From positions 1 to 40,449 of the forward strand of contig JBAWVO010000023.1 of NCBI GenBank assembly GCA_037147235.1: DNA of 40,449 bases. The letters run 5' to 3'. Shown here piece by piece: positions 7,939 through 17,786 of this stretch (position 1 is the stretch's first letter; each line of letters starts with the position of its first letter). The translations under genes were made by a program, and so were the position numbers. Source of the stretch: JANXQG01 sp037147235 (GTDB lineage: Bacteria; Planctomycetota; Planctomycetia; Pirellulales; Thermoguttaceae). The notes beneath the pieces were generated by a model. It was not told the origin of the DNA. It worked only from the letters and a program-made list of their open reading frames with translations, and did no database searches.

Positions 7939-10050
7939 TCATCGGATTGCCGACGTCTTGCCCGCCCACTTCTTCCACGTCGCCGAGTCGTCAAGCATCT
8001 TGCAGAACACGCCGCCAATCACCGGCCGAGCTTGGAAGCCCTGCATCCGCGCGTCCTTGGTTTGATACCAGTCGGTCAGCGGCACGCGTTGCGGCGTGTG
8101 GTTGACGAAGCCGTACACAGGGCCCATCAGGGCGTCGAAGTCGGCCCGCGACGAAGCCAGCGTCGCCGTCCATACCTCCCAGTCGGTCTTTGTGTAGTTG
8201 GCGCGGTTGTCTAGCGGCAGGCCGAAGCGGTTGAGCTTCGTCTTGTAGAATGCGACTTCCTTGGCGGCCACTTCTGCCGGGAAGAGCTTCAGGCCCAGCA
8301 GCTTGTCCCACACCAGGTTGTACTTTTGGCTCCAGGTGCCGGGCCGATCGAAAGCCAGGCGATAGTGATCGCCGTCGTCGGCCATTTTGATCCACTGCTT
8401 GGCGAATGACTCGGCCAGGCGGCGATACTCGGCGGCTTCGTCCTTCTTGCCGGCCATTTCACACATCCTCGCGTACGCCCCGAGGGCCACGATGGCCTTG
8501 ATCGACAGGTTGGCATTGTGGGCCAAGTGGCCGGCAAAGTCGTCGGTACAGAGTTGGTTCGGCGGATCGAGTCCCTTCTGTTTGAGGTACGCCGCCCAGC
8601 GGGTCAACTGTGGCCAGTATTTCTCGACGTAGGTCGTGTTGCCGTCGAGTTGGCAAATCACCGCGGCGACGATCAGCATATTGCCCGACTCCTCAACCGG
8701 CATCTGGTTGTCCTCGGTCCGTTCGCCGCCGCCATAGACCTGGCCATTGGCCTTCGGGTAGGTGCCCAAGTCGTGCGGGGCGAAGGGGAACTTCCATCGC
8801 GCCATGGCGGCATAGTCGAGCACCGGCGTCGTCGACGCCTTCAAAAGATCGTTGCTGAAAAACATAAAGATCGGTGCCGCTGGGTAGATCACGTCCACCG
8901 TGGCAATGCACCCGTTGCTGAAACATTCCTTGGCGAAGAGCATCGGCCGGCCGTCGGGCGCGGCGACCAGCTTGTGCCCGGCAATCGCCTGGCGGTAGCT
9001 CAGCGCACAGAGGTTGGCGTAGCCCTCGCCGCCAATGCGGGTGAGGTCGGCCATCAAGTCGCGGTCGAACGCCGCGCAACGCTGCATCAATTCCTCATAC
9101 TGCGCGGCGGCCGTTTGCAGCAGTTTGGGCGCGTCCATGCCGTTTCGACGCCAGTAGGGCCGGAGCTTCGTGCCCAGATATTCGATCGAGTAAATGTCAT
9201 CATAGGCTAACATCAGGAACCGCGAGACGGGCGTCTCGCCAACCTTGCCCAGATCGAACACGCACGCCGCGACGGGGTACTCGTCGTTGACGGCTCGGGG
9301 CATGCGCGTAGCGTCGCTCTCAGGAAAGTGGCCGTTCTTGGCAAACCCCAGACGAGCTTTCTCGGAGCCCGCGATGACCGTCAATGCCTTTTCGTCGGCA
9401 TGCTCGTTCGCCGGCAGGGCCACATAGAGGTAGCCCCAGTCGATGCGGAGGTTGTCACCCGCCTTTCGTAGCACGGGCTGGTCCTTCGAGCCGATCTGCA
9501 TGACCTTCAACCCGGCCACTTCCGGCCGCGACCAGGCGACCGATTGCTTGGGATCGTTTACCACCAATTCAGCCGAACTGTCGTAATACAGCGAGACTTC
9601 ATGCGGTTTTCGGTCGGTAGACTTGACTTGCCATGTGAGATACGTGACCGGCCGGGCAACCAAATCGAGGTCGCTTGGCAGCATCGGCGTGGTGAAGCTG
9701 AGTTGCACATGTACGCCATCGGCGGCAAATTCGTAGAATGTTTGCGTGGGCAACACCTTCATGCTGATTTGCTCCATCGCCGGCGCGTCTTTCGGCTCGC
9801 TGCCCATAATGCGATAGGTTTTGCCGTCGATCCGCACCATGCCGCACAGGGCGTGTACCGTGCCAGTCCAATGCCGCGGCCAGCTTTCCGCTAGCTTGTC
9901 GCTGGGCGACCAGATGCTGAAGTACGGGTCATGCACCACCAGCGGCACGGATGGTGCCCGCGAGGCCGGTTTCTCCTCGGCCGCGACAGCGGTGACGATT
10001 GTGGCACACAGAGTGGCGATTGCAGCCAACGTCAAGGAAAATCGAGTCAT
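7939..10050 (-). CDS. Secreted DUF4965/DUF5127 (glutaminase A-like) protein
   Basis: This 703-residue protein has a signal peptide (about 1-23). The start of the mature protein (PLVVHDPYFSIWSPSD) is typical of the DUF4964/DUF5127/DUF4965/DUF1793 family, named after a fungal glutaminase. The C-terminal part contains APHDLGTYP and MPVEESGNMLI, the family's most conserved block, in a six-hairpin-like barrel. Bacterial members often sit in polysaccharide-use loci and their substrates are mostly unknown, so glutaminase activity should not be assumed. AGGAG precedes the ATG. The 140-bp gap to the GH95-like gene is AT-rich and shows no clear terminator, so co-expression is possible. Confidence 0.85.
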   Translation of the reverse strand: MTRFSLTLAAIATLCATIVTAVAAEEKPASRAPSVPLVVHDPYFSIWSPSDKLAESWPRHWTGTVHALCGMVRIDGKTYRIMGSEPKDAPAMEQISMKVLPTQTFYEFAADGVHVQLSFTTPMLPSDLDLVARPVTYLTWQVKSTDRKPHEVSLYYDSSAELVVNDPKQSVAWSRPEVAGLKVMQIGSKDQPVLRKAGDNLRIDWGYLYVALPANEHADEKALTVIAGSEKARLGFAKNGHFPESDATRMPRAVNDEYPVAACVFDLGKVGETPVSRFLMLAYDDIYSIEYLGTKLRPYWRRNGMDAPKLLQTAAAQYEELMQRCAAFDRDLMADLTRIGGEGYANLCALSYRQAIAGHKLVAAPDGRPMLFAKECFSNGCIATVDVIYPAAPIFMFFSNDLLKASTTPVLDYAAMARWKFPFAPHDLGTYPKANGQVYGGGERTEDNQMPVEESGNMLIVAAVICQLDGNTTYVEKYWPQLTRWAAYLKQKGLDPPNQLCTDDFAGHLAHNANLSIKAIVALGAYARMCEMAGKKDEAAEYRRLAESFAKQWIKMADDGDHYRLAFDRPGTWSQKYNLVWDKLLGLKLFPAEVAAKEVAFYKTKLNRFGLPLDNRANYTKTDWEVWTATLASSRADFDALMGPVYGFVNHTPQRVPLTDWYQTKDARMQGFQARPVIGGVFCKMLDDSATWKKWAGKTSAIR

Positions 10051-10253
10051 GATGAAAGGCTCCTGGGAATCGTGGGGTGGGAAAGCAACAAAGCTTCAAA
10101 AGGCAGGCATGTCCAGCCGAACCGCATTTCCCATTTGGGCGTCGCTCGGATGCGATCCGAATGAAGATTCCCTTCCATGATAACAAAGGGCTGCGGCAGA
10201 TTCAAGTTACCCCGCCGATTTTACGGATGTCGAATCCTGGGATTGTTGAGAAG

Positions 10254-13200
10254 TTACGTACTCAGCCGGTGAATATGGAAAGTGTCTTCAACTAGGGTTT
10301 TGCGGCAAAGGTCGACGAGGTGGTCATGGTGGGTGAAGAGAAATATTTGGGTGCGCTGGGCCAGCGATGCCAGTTGCGGGAGAATCGCCGCAGCGCGGTC
10401 ATTGTCGCAGGTGATCAACAAATCATCCAGGATAAGGGGCATGGGCTCGTGTTGCTCAAGATATCGATCGAGCGCAGCTAGGCGAAGCGCCAGATAGAGT
10501 TGGTCCCTGGTACCGTCACTCATTCCTGTAATTGATACGGAAGTCTGATCCGGGCGCAAACCCACGAGAATAGGCGTATCGTCCGCATTGAACTCCGCGC
10601 CCAGCCCACCGAACGCACCCCGAGTGATGTGGCGAAAGATCTGGCCCGATTGCTCCAGCAAAGGACCTTGGTTTTCCTTCCGGAACCGCTCGATCTGAGT
10701 TTGCAGGAAATGCGCAGCCAAACGCAGGCGTACAAAGCGAGAAGCATCTTGCGTCAATCGCGCCGCGCAAGACTCGGCCTGCTGTCGATAATTCGCGGCT
10801 GCATCTCCAGCAGATTCAAGCGTCTGCCTTTGATGTTTGAGACCGGACAAGGTATCTCGCATCGTCTGGAGCGTTGCTTCCTTTTCTTGTTTCTGGCTCT
10901 GGAGCGTGTGCCTCCGCTGGGGAAGTGTCTCGATATCCTCCGCCCTAATGCGGGCAAGAAAGTCGTCCACCGTTTGGCCACGAGCGAGGCCACTTAGAGT
11001 ATCACGGAAGGTGGCAATCCGACTCTGCGCCTGGTGCCGCAACTCCAAGTTCGTCAGTAACGACTCCAGTGATTCAGCCGTTTCAAGCTTCGCCAGATGG
11101 ACCAATTCTTCCAAAGTCTGATCCGCCTGGGTGCAGGACGCCTGGCTCTCCTCCAGGGTGTTTTTTGCTTCTTTGAATTGTTCCGCTAGTTGCTCATGAC
11201 GAGTGTGGACGTCGCGAGCTTTGGCCAACATCTTCCAGAGATTACTTTCCCGAGCTTCGGTGGTATCTCCTCGGATACCAAGAGCAACGGATTTTTCGCT
11301 TACGGCTTGTTCGTATTGCCCCACGGCCTCCTTGGATTTCTGCGATTTGGCGGAAGATTCCTTCCAGCTATCGAATTTTGCGAGGAGCTCTTTTCGTTCC
11401 TGCAAAAGAACCAAGCCGGACTTGGGGGAGATGGTTTTCGGCATGTCGGCATTTTGACATTGTGCCGCCCACTTTGTCGTCGCAATATCGACCGCAGTAG
11501 CAAGGCGTGCATTGCTCTGCTCAAAAGGTTCCCGCTGAATCTTCAGCCCTTGGAGTTGATTGATTATCTCGATTCTTCGGCCCGATGACTGTTCTCCTTG
11601 CTGGACCCGCCTTCTGGACTCGTCGAAAAGCAACGTAAACTCTTTTTCCACGGACTCGGAGAGAACCGCGGCGAGCTGTATCTTGGCTTCTTGAACTTGG
11701 TTACTTTTCTGTTGGAGGGTTTCCTCGGCAACTCTCATTTGACGCAGAAGGTCTTTGAATTCAATCCACGTTTCACGCCATTCCTCCATTTCATCCGGCG
11801 ATCGTGGCGCAATTCCGCAGGGTAGCCACGTCGCCTCCCATGAAGTTTGGCATTCTTTCAACTTGCATTGGAGTTCCGATATTTTCCCCTCCGCCTCCCG
11901 ATTCTGTTTTTCAGACTGGTTTATCTGAAATCGCTTTTCCTCCGCTTGGGCCACCGCCTCGGCCTGTTCACGGAGCTGATCCGCAATGTCGTCTGCCTGG
12001 ACGATCGTTTGGGGAAAGGCGTCCTCCAAAGGCGTTCCTGGAACGAGTTCTTCTTTGCTCCCGCCGCCTTTCCAGTCCGCCAGCACAAGGGTCCAACCGC
12101 GATCTCGATGTTCTCTGGCTTTACGAAGAGCCTGCTCCGAGGGTAATTCTCGACGGCGCTCCATCCGACCAAGCTCGGCTTGAAGGGACTCGATCCGCTT
12201 TATCCCTCCAAGAAGTTTGGACTCCTCGCTATTGATAGCGCGATGTATTCCGTTCATCTCTTCGCCGATGCGGCGGATGGTCGCTTTGCTGGGAACGGAA
12301 AGGCTTCCCGTCGTGTCCAAATCACTTGGTGCATCGGTTAACTCCCGATGGCGATCTTTCACTTCATGGGTAAGGCGTTTGACCTCGGATTCGCTCGCCG
12401 AAAGCGTGCGGTTTGCCTCGGTGGCTCCTGCCGCTACGGCCAGGGCATCTCGTAGATTGGTCAAATCCGTTTCCGGTAGATCCTGCAACTGCGTTTCCAG
12501 GGTTTTGATCTGCGTCTTTAGGTCATCCGTCTTTTCTATGTTTTTCTCACGTTCCTCCAGTGCTTTTTGAAGGTCGTCCGCGGCCTCCTCGCAGGCCAGC
12601 CGAGCGGCACTGCTCAGCCGTAGCGTTTCGAGTACGGAGAAATTACCGGACATTTCCAGATTTTGCATGCCCGCGAGCAAGGTCGCCTCAAGTCCCGCCA
12701 ATTTGGTTTCCAGATTGGTCAGGGAATTTTTTCGTTCGTGATAACCACCCAGATTCTGGTGCAATTGATCCAGGGCGTCCGCCTCGGCCAACAGGGCAGG
12801 TGTGGTCTGGCAATCCGCCAATTGCTCTTCAAGTTTGGCGATCCGAGACATTAGGCGGTCGAATTCCGCGTGGGCCTCGCCGGCCGCTTTTCTGGCGGCT
12901 CGCGCCCGTTCGACGAAATCGCTGGAAACGTCGGGCATTAAGGGAAGCACAGCCAGTTTCCGCATCTCCTCACTTAATCGTCCTACGGTGGGAATCGCAT
13001 CTTCACAACGGGAAATCCATTCCAGGTCTCGAGTAAATGCCGATATCTCGCCTTCCAGCTTGGTTTTAGCGTCCTCTGCCGCGGCCAAATCCTTCTCAAT
13101 CTTCTCCCATGCCTCTGGGCTTACTACGGCTTCACGAATTTTACGCAGCAGTTCCTTATGCCTATTCACCGCCGGCCGGATCGATACATTGGCGGTCGCA

Positions 13201-13727
13201 CGCCCCTTAAACAGACCGTCCGATTCTTCTGTCAGTGCCGCCAGAACCATTTGAACGGGGGTTCCGCCCATACTGGCCGAAAACAGAGCATTACCGATAT
13301 CTCCCTCACCACGAAGTAGTTGTTCTGCTCCTTCGCGGAGTTCCTTCGTACCCAGGCCAAACATTGCGGAAAAGTATCCCTGATCCACACTGCCAAGAAA
13401 AGGAATGAGGGTATTGTCCGGCAATTCATTGTCATCCGCGTCCAATAATGTGTTTCTGTTTCCTTTGCGTCGTTGAAAGGAGAGTCGTTTCCCCGCCCGA
13501 CTAACTATTTCTCCCGTGATTCGTAATTTTTTGTAGTCATGCAGGAAATTGTCGGACGATTGGCCGCGGATGCCGAAAAGCAGATCGCGGAAGGCGCGGA
13601 GCAGAGAACTCTTGCCTGCTTCGTTTGGTCCATGAATGACATGAAGATCGCCGCCCTGAGCGGGAAACTGAAGATCCAGATTGGTAAAGGGTCCGAAGGC
13701 CGGGATATGCAGACGTTCAAATCTCAT
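10254..13727 (-). CDS. YhaN/SbcC-like SMC-type ATPase
   Basis: This 1157-residue protein has an N-terminal half ATPase with Walker A GPNEAGKS (33-40). Long coiled coils rich in E, Q, K and L occupy about residues 180-1000. The C-terminal half ATPase has an ABC-signature-like segment (SDGTRDQLYLALRLA) and a Walker B-like PLILDDLL. This is the Rad50/SbcC layout, closest in appearance to YhaN, whose partner YhaO is a metallophosphatase. Here the partner gene lies directly upstream with a 4-bp overlap (13724-13727), and GGGAGGT inside that gene precedes this ATG. The pair probably processes DNA ends or hairpins in the cytoplasm. A CxxC zinc hook was not found in the middle, which fits YhaN better than Rad50. 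Confidence 0.85.
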   Translation of the reverse strand: MRFERLHIPAFGPFTNLDLQFPAQGGDLHVIHGPNEAGKSSLLRAFRDLLFGIRGQSSDNFLHDYKKLRITGEIVSRAGKRLSFQRRKGNRNTLLDADDNELPDNTLIPFLGSVDQGYFSAMFGLGTKELREGAEQLLRGEGDIGNALFSASMGGTPVQMVLAALTEESDGLFKGRATANVSIRPAVNRHKELLRKIREAVVSPEAWEKIEKDLAAAEDAKTKLEGEISAFTRDLEWISRCEDAIPTVGRLSEEMRKLAVLPLMPDVSSDFVERARAARKAAGEAHAEFDRLMSRIAKLEEQLADCQTTPALLAEADALDQLHQNLGGYHERKNSLTNLETKLAGLEATLLAGMQNLEMSGNFSVLETLRLSSAARLACEEAADDLQKALEEREKNIEKTDDLKTQIKTLETQLQDLPETDLTNLRDALAVAAGATEANRTLSASESEVKRLTHEVKDRHRELTDAPSDLDTTGSLSVPSKATIRRIGEEMNGIHRAINSEESKLLGGIKRIESLQAELGRMERRRELPSEQALRKAREHRDRGWTLVLADWKGGGSKEELVPGTPLEDAFPQTIVQADDIADQLREQAEAVAQAEEKRFQINQSEKQNREAEGKISELQCKLKECQTSWEATWLPCGIAPRSPDEMEEWRETWIEFKDLLRQMRVAEETLQQKSNQVQEAKIQLAAVLSESVEKEFTLLFDESRRRVQQGEQSSGRRIEIINQLQGLKIQREPFEQSNARLATAVDIATTKWAAQCQNADMPKTISPKSGLVLLQERKELLAKFDSWKESSAKSQKSKEAVGQYEQAVSEKSVALGIRGDTTEARESNLWKMLAKARDVHTRHEQLAEQFKEAKNTLEESQASCTQADQTLEELVHLAKLETAESLESLLTNLELRHQAQSRIATFRDTLSGLARGQTVDDFLARIRAEDIETLPQRRHTLQSQKQEKEATLQTMRDTLSGLKHQRQTLESAGDAAANYRQQAESCAARLTQDASRFVRLRLAAHFLQTQIERFRKENQGPLLEQSGQIFRHITRGAFGGLGAEFNADDTPILVGLRPDQTSVSITGMSDGTRDQLYLALRLAALDRYLEQHEPMPLILDDLLITCDNDRAAAILPQLASLAQRTQIFLFTHHDHLVDLCRKTLVEDTFHIHRLST

Positions 13728-14980
13728 GCCGTCCTACCTCCCGTTGTTCCCAGTGCATCCAGAAGAATGGCTCGCACATCCTCCATCAGTGCCGATCGCT
13801 GGCTTTCATCCCAATCGGATTCAACCTCGATTCGGACTTCGGGAGGCAAAACATCGAGCATCTCCTTAATCTCGTCAGGAAGATTTCCAGATTCAACTCG
13901 GGCCTGTTCCAGGATTTCCAGAACGATTTTGGTAAGAGCATCGCGCTCCGCAAGTTGTGCCGGATCATACACGGGAGATGTTGAAACCTTGATTCGTTCA
14001 ATCCAGATGGCTTCCTCCCCCTGATCTTGGGCGCGCCCAAGCAATTCAGCGCGCCAGCGGTGGGATTCCCGATGAAGCGAGCCATGCAGGGGCGTGGCTC
14101 CCGTGAACACAACCCTGGCGGCAACCAATCGTCCCCCCGCTTCACTTCCGGCGATGGCCATCGATTTAGTGACACGACGGAGTACCTCGGACTCTTCAAT
14201 AACCCCGGCGAGATCGATCTCAAGCACCTGCCATCGGACGACATCTAGGTCGTGCCACTCCGTATTCTCCACTTCCAAGAGATCATTCACGGTCACCAAT
14301 CGGCAACCGCGCGGACCAACCTCCCCGGCATTCCGTCCCTGACAATTCCCTGCGAACACAATCCAGGGATCCTTGCTAACCACCTCGGGCTGGTGAATGT
14401 GACCGAGTGCCCAGTAGCCATAGCCTTTCTGACGTAGATCCGTTACTGAACACGGGGCGTACGTGTCGTGTCCGGGCCGGTCGGTCAAGCTGGTGTGCAG
14501 GAGCCCTAGGTTGAACTTGTTCGGAACGGCGGCGGGATAATCAAGCACCAGATTCTCGGGCACAGCCCGACTAGGGAACCCGCGTCCGTGAATCACCACG
14601 GGATGTCCAGCTACTTCCATGGATTCCGCCGTCCGGGTGGAAAAAACATGCACATTCTCCGGAAGGCTCAGTTTTCTGGAAATCACCGAGGCCGCGTCAT
14701 GGTTGCCTGCAATCAGATAAACCGGAATGTGATTATCGCGCAAGCGAGCTAACTGCCCCCGAAGGAAGAGGCCGGTGTTGTAATCCTTCCAATCCCCGTC
14801 ATAGAGATCACCGGCAATGACCAGAAAATCAATGTTCTCATCAATTGCCAGTTGGATCAGGTTCTCGAAAGCCCGTCGCGTTGCGCTGCGGAGGACATCA
14901 ACAGGCGCCTCGTCATGCGAGTCAAGACCACGAAGCGGGCTGTCAATGTGAGCATCGGCGGCGTGAAGAAAGCGTACCAT
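13724..14980 (-). CDS. YhaO/SbcD-like metallophosphatase (DNA exonuclease family)
   Basis: This 418-residue protein carries the calcineurin-like metallophosphatase motifs of Mre11/SbcD in order: D9-x-H11 (ADAHID), GDLYD (57-61), GNHD (92-95), H162 in LLHTSL and GHIH (193-196). These bind two metal ions for phosphodiester cleavage. The C-terminal 200 residues would form the capping and ATPase-contact region. It is the first gene of the two-gene unit with the YhaN-like ATPase, and the stop of this gene overlaps the ATPase start. The ribosome-binding site before 14980 is weak. Known SbcCD complexes cut hairpins and palindromes, which is notable in a region so rich in palindromes, but a direct link is inference. 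Confidence 0.88.
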   Translation of the reverse strand: MVRFLHAADAHIDSPLRGLDSHDEAPVDVLRSATRRAFENLIQLAIDENIDFLVIAGDLYDGDWKDYNTGLFLRGQLARLRDNHIPVYLIAGNHDAASVISRKLSLPENVHVFSTRTAESMEVAGHPVVIHGRGFPSRAVPENLVLDYPAAVPNKFNLGLLHTSLTDRPGHDTYAPCSVTDLRQKGYGYWALGHIHQPEVVSKDPWIVFAGNCQGRNAGEVGPRGCRLVTVNDLLEVENTEWHDLDVVRWQVLEIDLAGVIEESEVLRRVTKSMAIAGSEAGGRLVAARVVFTGATPLHGSLHRESHRWRAELLGRAQDQGEEAIWIERIKVSTSPVYDPAQLAERDALTKIVLEILEQARVESGNLPDEIKEMLDVLPPEVRIEVESDWDESQRSALMEDVRAILLDALGTTGGRTA

Positions 14981-15068
14981 GCGGAGTTTCCAGGTGTGCC
15001 GGAATGTCGGGCATCCATTTTAGCTGATTCTACCCCTACCAGGGGCCGCCCGCAATCAATGCAAGTAT

Positions 15069-16454
15069 TTAGAACTTGTATTTCGTTGCGAATTCCAGTC
15101 GAACGGCCCGGCCGGCCTGCATGTTGAGGTAGCCCGTCTGCCATACATCGACTTCAAAGCCGAATTGAAGGGCGGACGTCGCGTCGTAGATTACGTTGGA
15201 GAAGATGGTTTGATTGCGAGTGCGGCTTCCGGCCGCCACCAGGTCTGTGTCGCAAGGGTCATCGATCGCAAAACCGGAGTGCGTGTGCAGATCGGGCCGC
15301 CAATTGCAATAGATATCGAACCAGCCACCGGTCGAATGGATGCCGCGATGGGTAACGCGATCGACGCCCTGCATGATTCCGCCCATATAGTTGCTGAGAT
15401 TACTGCCGGTGAAAAACTCGCCCTGAAAACCGAAGTTTTGCGAGAAGGGGATCAGGATATCGCCATCGAGCGACCATGTTTTAATCCGTAGCCCCAGGTC
15501 GGGTGTGGAAAGCGAGCGGAAGTCAAAATCCTGCTCGCCGATGTGGCCGCTAACACCGACAACAATCGGATGTGCCTCTGGGCCAGTTCGCTCGCCCACG
15601 GTCCAGCCTGCCCGGCACTGCACGTCGGGATAGGGGCCTGGATCGGCGGAAACCGTCGTGTCGGTGACAAAGTCGGTGACGCTATTGGCGGCCAGTGCGG
15701 ACTGTAGAGTAACGAGACTGGTGTCCGAGACGGCCACATACCTTTCCACGCGGAACTGTGCCCGCCGATATCCTAAGTTACCCACGGCCGACCCGCAGGT
15801 GTAGTTCAGTGTCGGCAGGTAAAGGGGTGAGATGACGTCCCAGGTCTGGCCGACGAGAAACCGCCATTCGTCGTTCTTTGCCTCAATATATGCATGCCGC
15901 AGCAGCAATCCAGGCTTGTTTCTTGTGGCAAATTGGCCCTGAAAGTCAATCTCGACCTTGCCATCGACCTTCAACCCATCAAAGAAGGGCAGCGTCGGAC
16001 CGAAGACGTCTGTCCCGAAACGGGTTGACTTGGCGTCCACATTGTAGTCGGATTCATGATAATGGGTGTTGGGCGACTCGATCCACAGGCTGTAATCGCC
16101 GATGCGGCTCCGTTGCGAGTCGTAGGACATGCTACCCCAAACGGTGCCATAAGGAACGATTTTGAAGTCACCTTTGCTCCACGACCACTTTTTGAGTTGT
16201 GCCTGCAATTCTTCCTGGGTAACATACGCAGGATCGCTGCTTGCCGCCGCCTCGGCGGCGGTGATCTGAAACCGGGGGGCGGCCTCGACGCTATTCGGCA
16301 GACCGGGAATTGCGGCTGGCGCAACCGGCTGTGCATAGGCCACCGGTTGGTACTGCACAACGGCGGCCGTCATGCCGACCGGTGGAGCGTAATATGCAGC
16401 CGGATCGCCCACTTGCGATACGAACAATAGGGCCACGGTCCATACGGGGAGCAT
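15069..16454 (-). CDS. Outer-membrane porin, DcaP-like
   Basis: This is a protein of about 461 residues with a hydrophobic N-terminus (MLPVWTVALLFVSQVG) consistent with a signal peptide. A Pro/Ala/Val-rich linker follows, then a beta-rich body from about residue 95 that begins IVPYGTVWGSM and ends in ...LEFATKYKF. A terminal aromatic residue is typical of outer-membrane beta-barrels. The segment LRHAYIEAKNDEWRFLVGQTWDV resembles DcaP-type porins, which pass small acidic solutes. The frame is open to 16568, but the ATG at 16454 places the signal peptide at the N-terminus, so it is preferred. No neighbour identifies the transported compound. Confidence 0.75.
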   Translation of the reverse strand: MLPVWTVALLFVSQVGDPAAYYAPPVGMTAAVVQYQPVAYAQPVAPAAIPGLPNSVEAAPRFQITAAEAAASSDPAYVTQEELQAQLKKWSWSKGDFKIVPYGTVWGSMSYDSQRSRIGDYSLWIESPNTHYHESDYNVDAKSTRFGTDVFGPTLPFFDGLKVDGKVEIDFQGQFATRNKPGLLLRHAYIEAKNDEWRFLVGQTWDVISPLYLPTLNYTCGSAVGNLGYRRAQFRVERYVAVSDTSLVTLQSALAANSVTDFVTDTTVSADPGPYPDVQCRAGWTVGERTGPEAHPIVVGVSGHIGEQDFDFRSLSTPDLGLRIKTWSLDGDILIPFSQNFGFQGEFFTGSNLSNYMGGIMQGVDRVTHRGIHSTGGWFDIYCNWRPDLHTHSGFAIDDPCDTDLVAAGSRTRNQTIFSNVIYDATSALQFGFEVDVWQTGYLNMQAGRAVRLEFATKYKF

Positions 16455-16991
16455 AGGTTTCTCGCATTCTTGCCGTTCGCGAACGGTTAGGAATCCAGGT
16501 CGCATTACCGCTGAAAACCGACGAATCGGAACGTACGGATTAAGCGTTAATAAACGCATCGGCAACATTTCCGGAAGACTTCAACCAATGCCACCAGGGC
16601 AGTAAGGATCTCCCACGATCACGGAAGGGGATCCCAATACGATTCGCTGAGAGGTGTAAAGTGGGCCGAGCGAATTGCTGTCCGGATGTGATTTGCTGAA
16701 AACTCCCGTGGAATGGGCAATTCATTCCGAATGTGCCGCATGTTCCGTCTTTGACGAAAAAACCACACGCCTTGCTCTGGCACCTACCTTTCGGCCCACG
16801 CTACTTCCGAATTCATCTTTCTGTCCCCCATTTTTCTGTCAGACAGTTCCTCCCCGCTATTTTTCTGTCCTCCTTTTCTGCCCCATTCTTTTACCCGCGC
16901 GTTTCACTCGGAAAATCCGGACCGAAATTCCGCGATTTTACTCCTCGGGAAGCCTCCAAAACCCTCGACGGCCCTCGGCCGATTACGGAAA
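16455..16991. other. Gap between porin and ThuA-like gene, with a pyrimidine-rich repeat
   Basis: No convincing gene is seen. The open frames crossing this gap have low-complexity translations and no family resemblance. At 16815-16892 the plus strand is very pyrimidine-rich and TTTCTGTC occurs three times with irregular spacing, next to a small palindrome CTGTCAGACAG (16836-16846). The promoter of the minus-strand porin gene should lie near 16460-16600 but no clear boxes were recognised. Confidence 0.5.
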
Positions 16992-17786
16992 ATGAAGGGC
17001 ATGGTCGACACTTCGCTTGCCCTTCATTGGTTCATGCACACACCGCATCCGGCCGTCGGTCTGGCTGCTACGGTGAAAGTCCGCGGCTGCGGGCCATCAC
17101 GGCCGATAACCACTCCGCAGCCGGTGCCGTCCGCTGAAACCCGTGTACTCCGCGTTGGCCTGATTGCCGGGCCGGAAGCAACCCGGGATCTGGCCGGTGC
17201 CCAAGTGATTGAGTACCTACGCAAGGACCAAAGCCTGGAGATCGATCACGCATGGGACGGCGTCGAATTGGGTAGGGATGACCCGGCCGACTACGACTGC
17301 CTTGTATTGCTCGGTTGGCCGGCCGCATCAAGCCGCGAGCAGATCAAACGGATCGAGCTTTTCTGCCGCTGCGGCGGGTCGTTGGTCGCGCTGCGAGCAA
17401 TGCATGCAGAAATTCCCGGCTGGCCGAACTTCGCCGAAGAAGTGCTGGGCGGGCGGCAACCCGCCTACCGGCGATGTCGTTTGCTGGAGGTCCAGCGATC
17501 AGACGGTGCCTGGCATCATCCCGTGGTCGAGAACGTCGAACCGATGATCGCTGAAGGCGAGGTCTATGATGGGCCACGTTTCTCACCTGACACAACCGTG
17601 CTGCTCACTGCCGACAGCGGCCAGCGCGTGCATCCGGTGGCCTGGACCACGCGCCACGAAGGCGGCCGAGTCTTTTGCACGACACTTGGCCTGGATGATG
17701 ATTTCCTTGAGCCGAGTTTCCTGCGTCTGATTTCCAATGCGGTCCATTGGACAGGGCTGGTCCACTACGGCTTTCCTTCCGGGTAG
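16992..17786 (+). CDS. ThuA-like domain protein
   Basis: This protein of up to 264 residues has a ThuA (class I glutamine amidotransferase-like) fold from about residue 49 (TRVLRVGLIAG). It includes DYDCLVLLGWP near 100 and ends with HPVAWTTRHEGGRVFCTTLG followed by LRLISNAVHWTG, the typical C-terminal block. ThuA proteins were first linked to trehalose use, and many planctomycete members are of unknown function. The first 48 residues do not look like the family and the start is unclear: ATGs at 16992 and 17001 are both in frame with only a weak upstream GGAAA. The gene converges on the next gene, with a 22-bp overlap of the 3' ends. Confidence 0.75.
   Translation: MKGMVDTSLALHWFMHTPHPAVGLAATVKVRGCGPSRPITTPQPVPSAETRVLRVGLIAGPEATRDLAGAQVIEYLRKDQSLEIDHAWDGVELGRDDPADYDCLVLLGWPAASSREQIKRIELFCRCGGSLVALRAMHAEIPGWPNFAEEVLGGRQPAYRRCRLLEVQRSDGAWHHPVVENVEPMIAEGEVYDGPRFSPDTTVLLTADSGQRVHPVAWTTRHEGGRVFCTTLGLDDDFLEPSFLRLISNAVHWTGLVHYGFPSG

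Noticed and set aside
8518..9210. 230-residue plus-strand frame opposite the DUF4965-type gene
   Set aside because: Antisense shadow; the minus-strand protein has a signal peptide and conserved blocks across the same bases.
16675..17137. Two open frames in the gap before the ThuA-like gene
   Set aside because: Translations reflect the pyrimidine-rich tract (Phe/Ser/Pro runs), with no ribosome-binding site.
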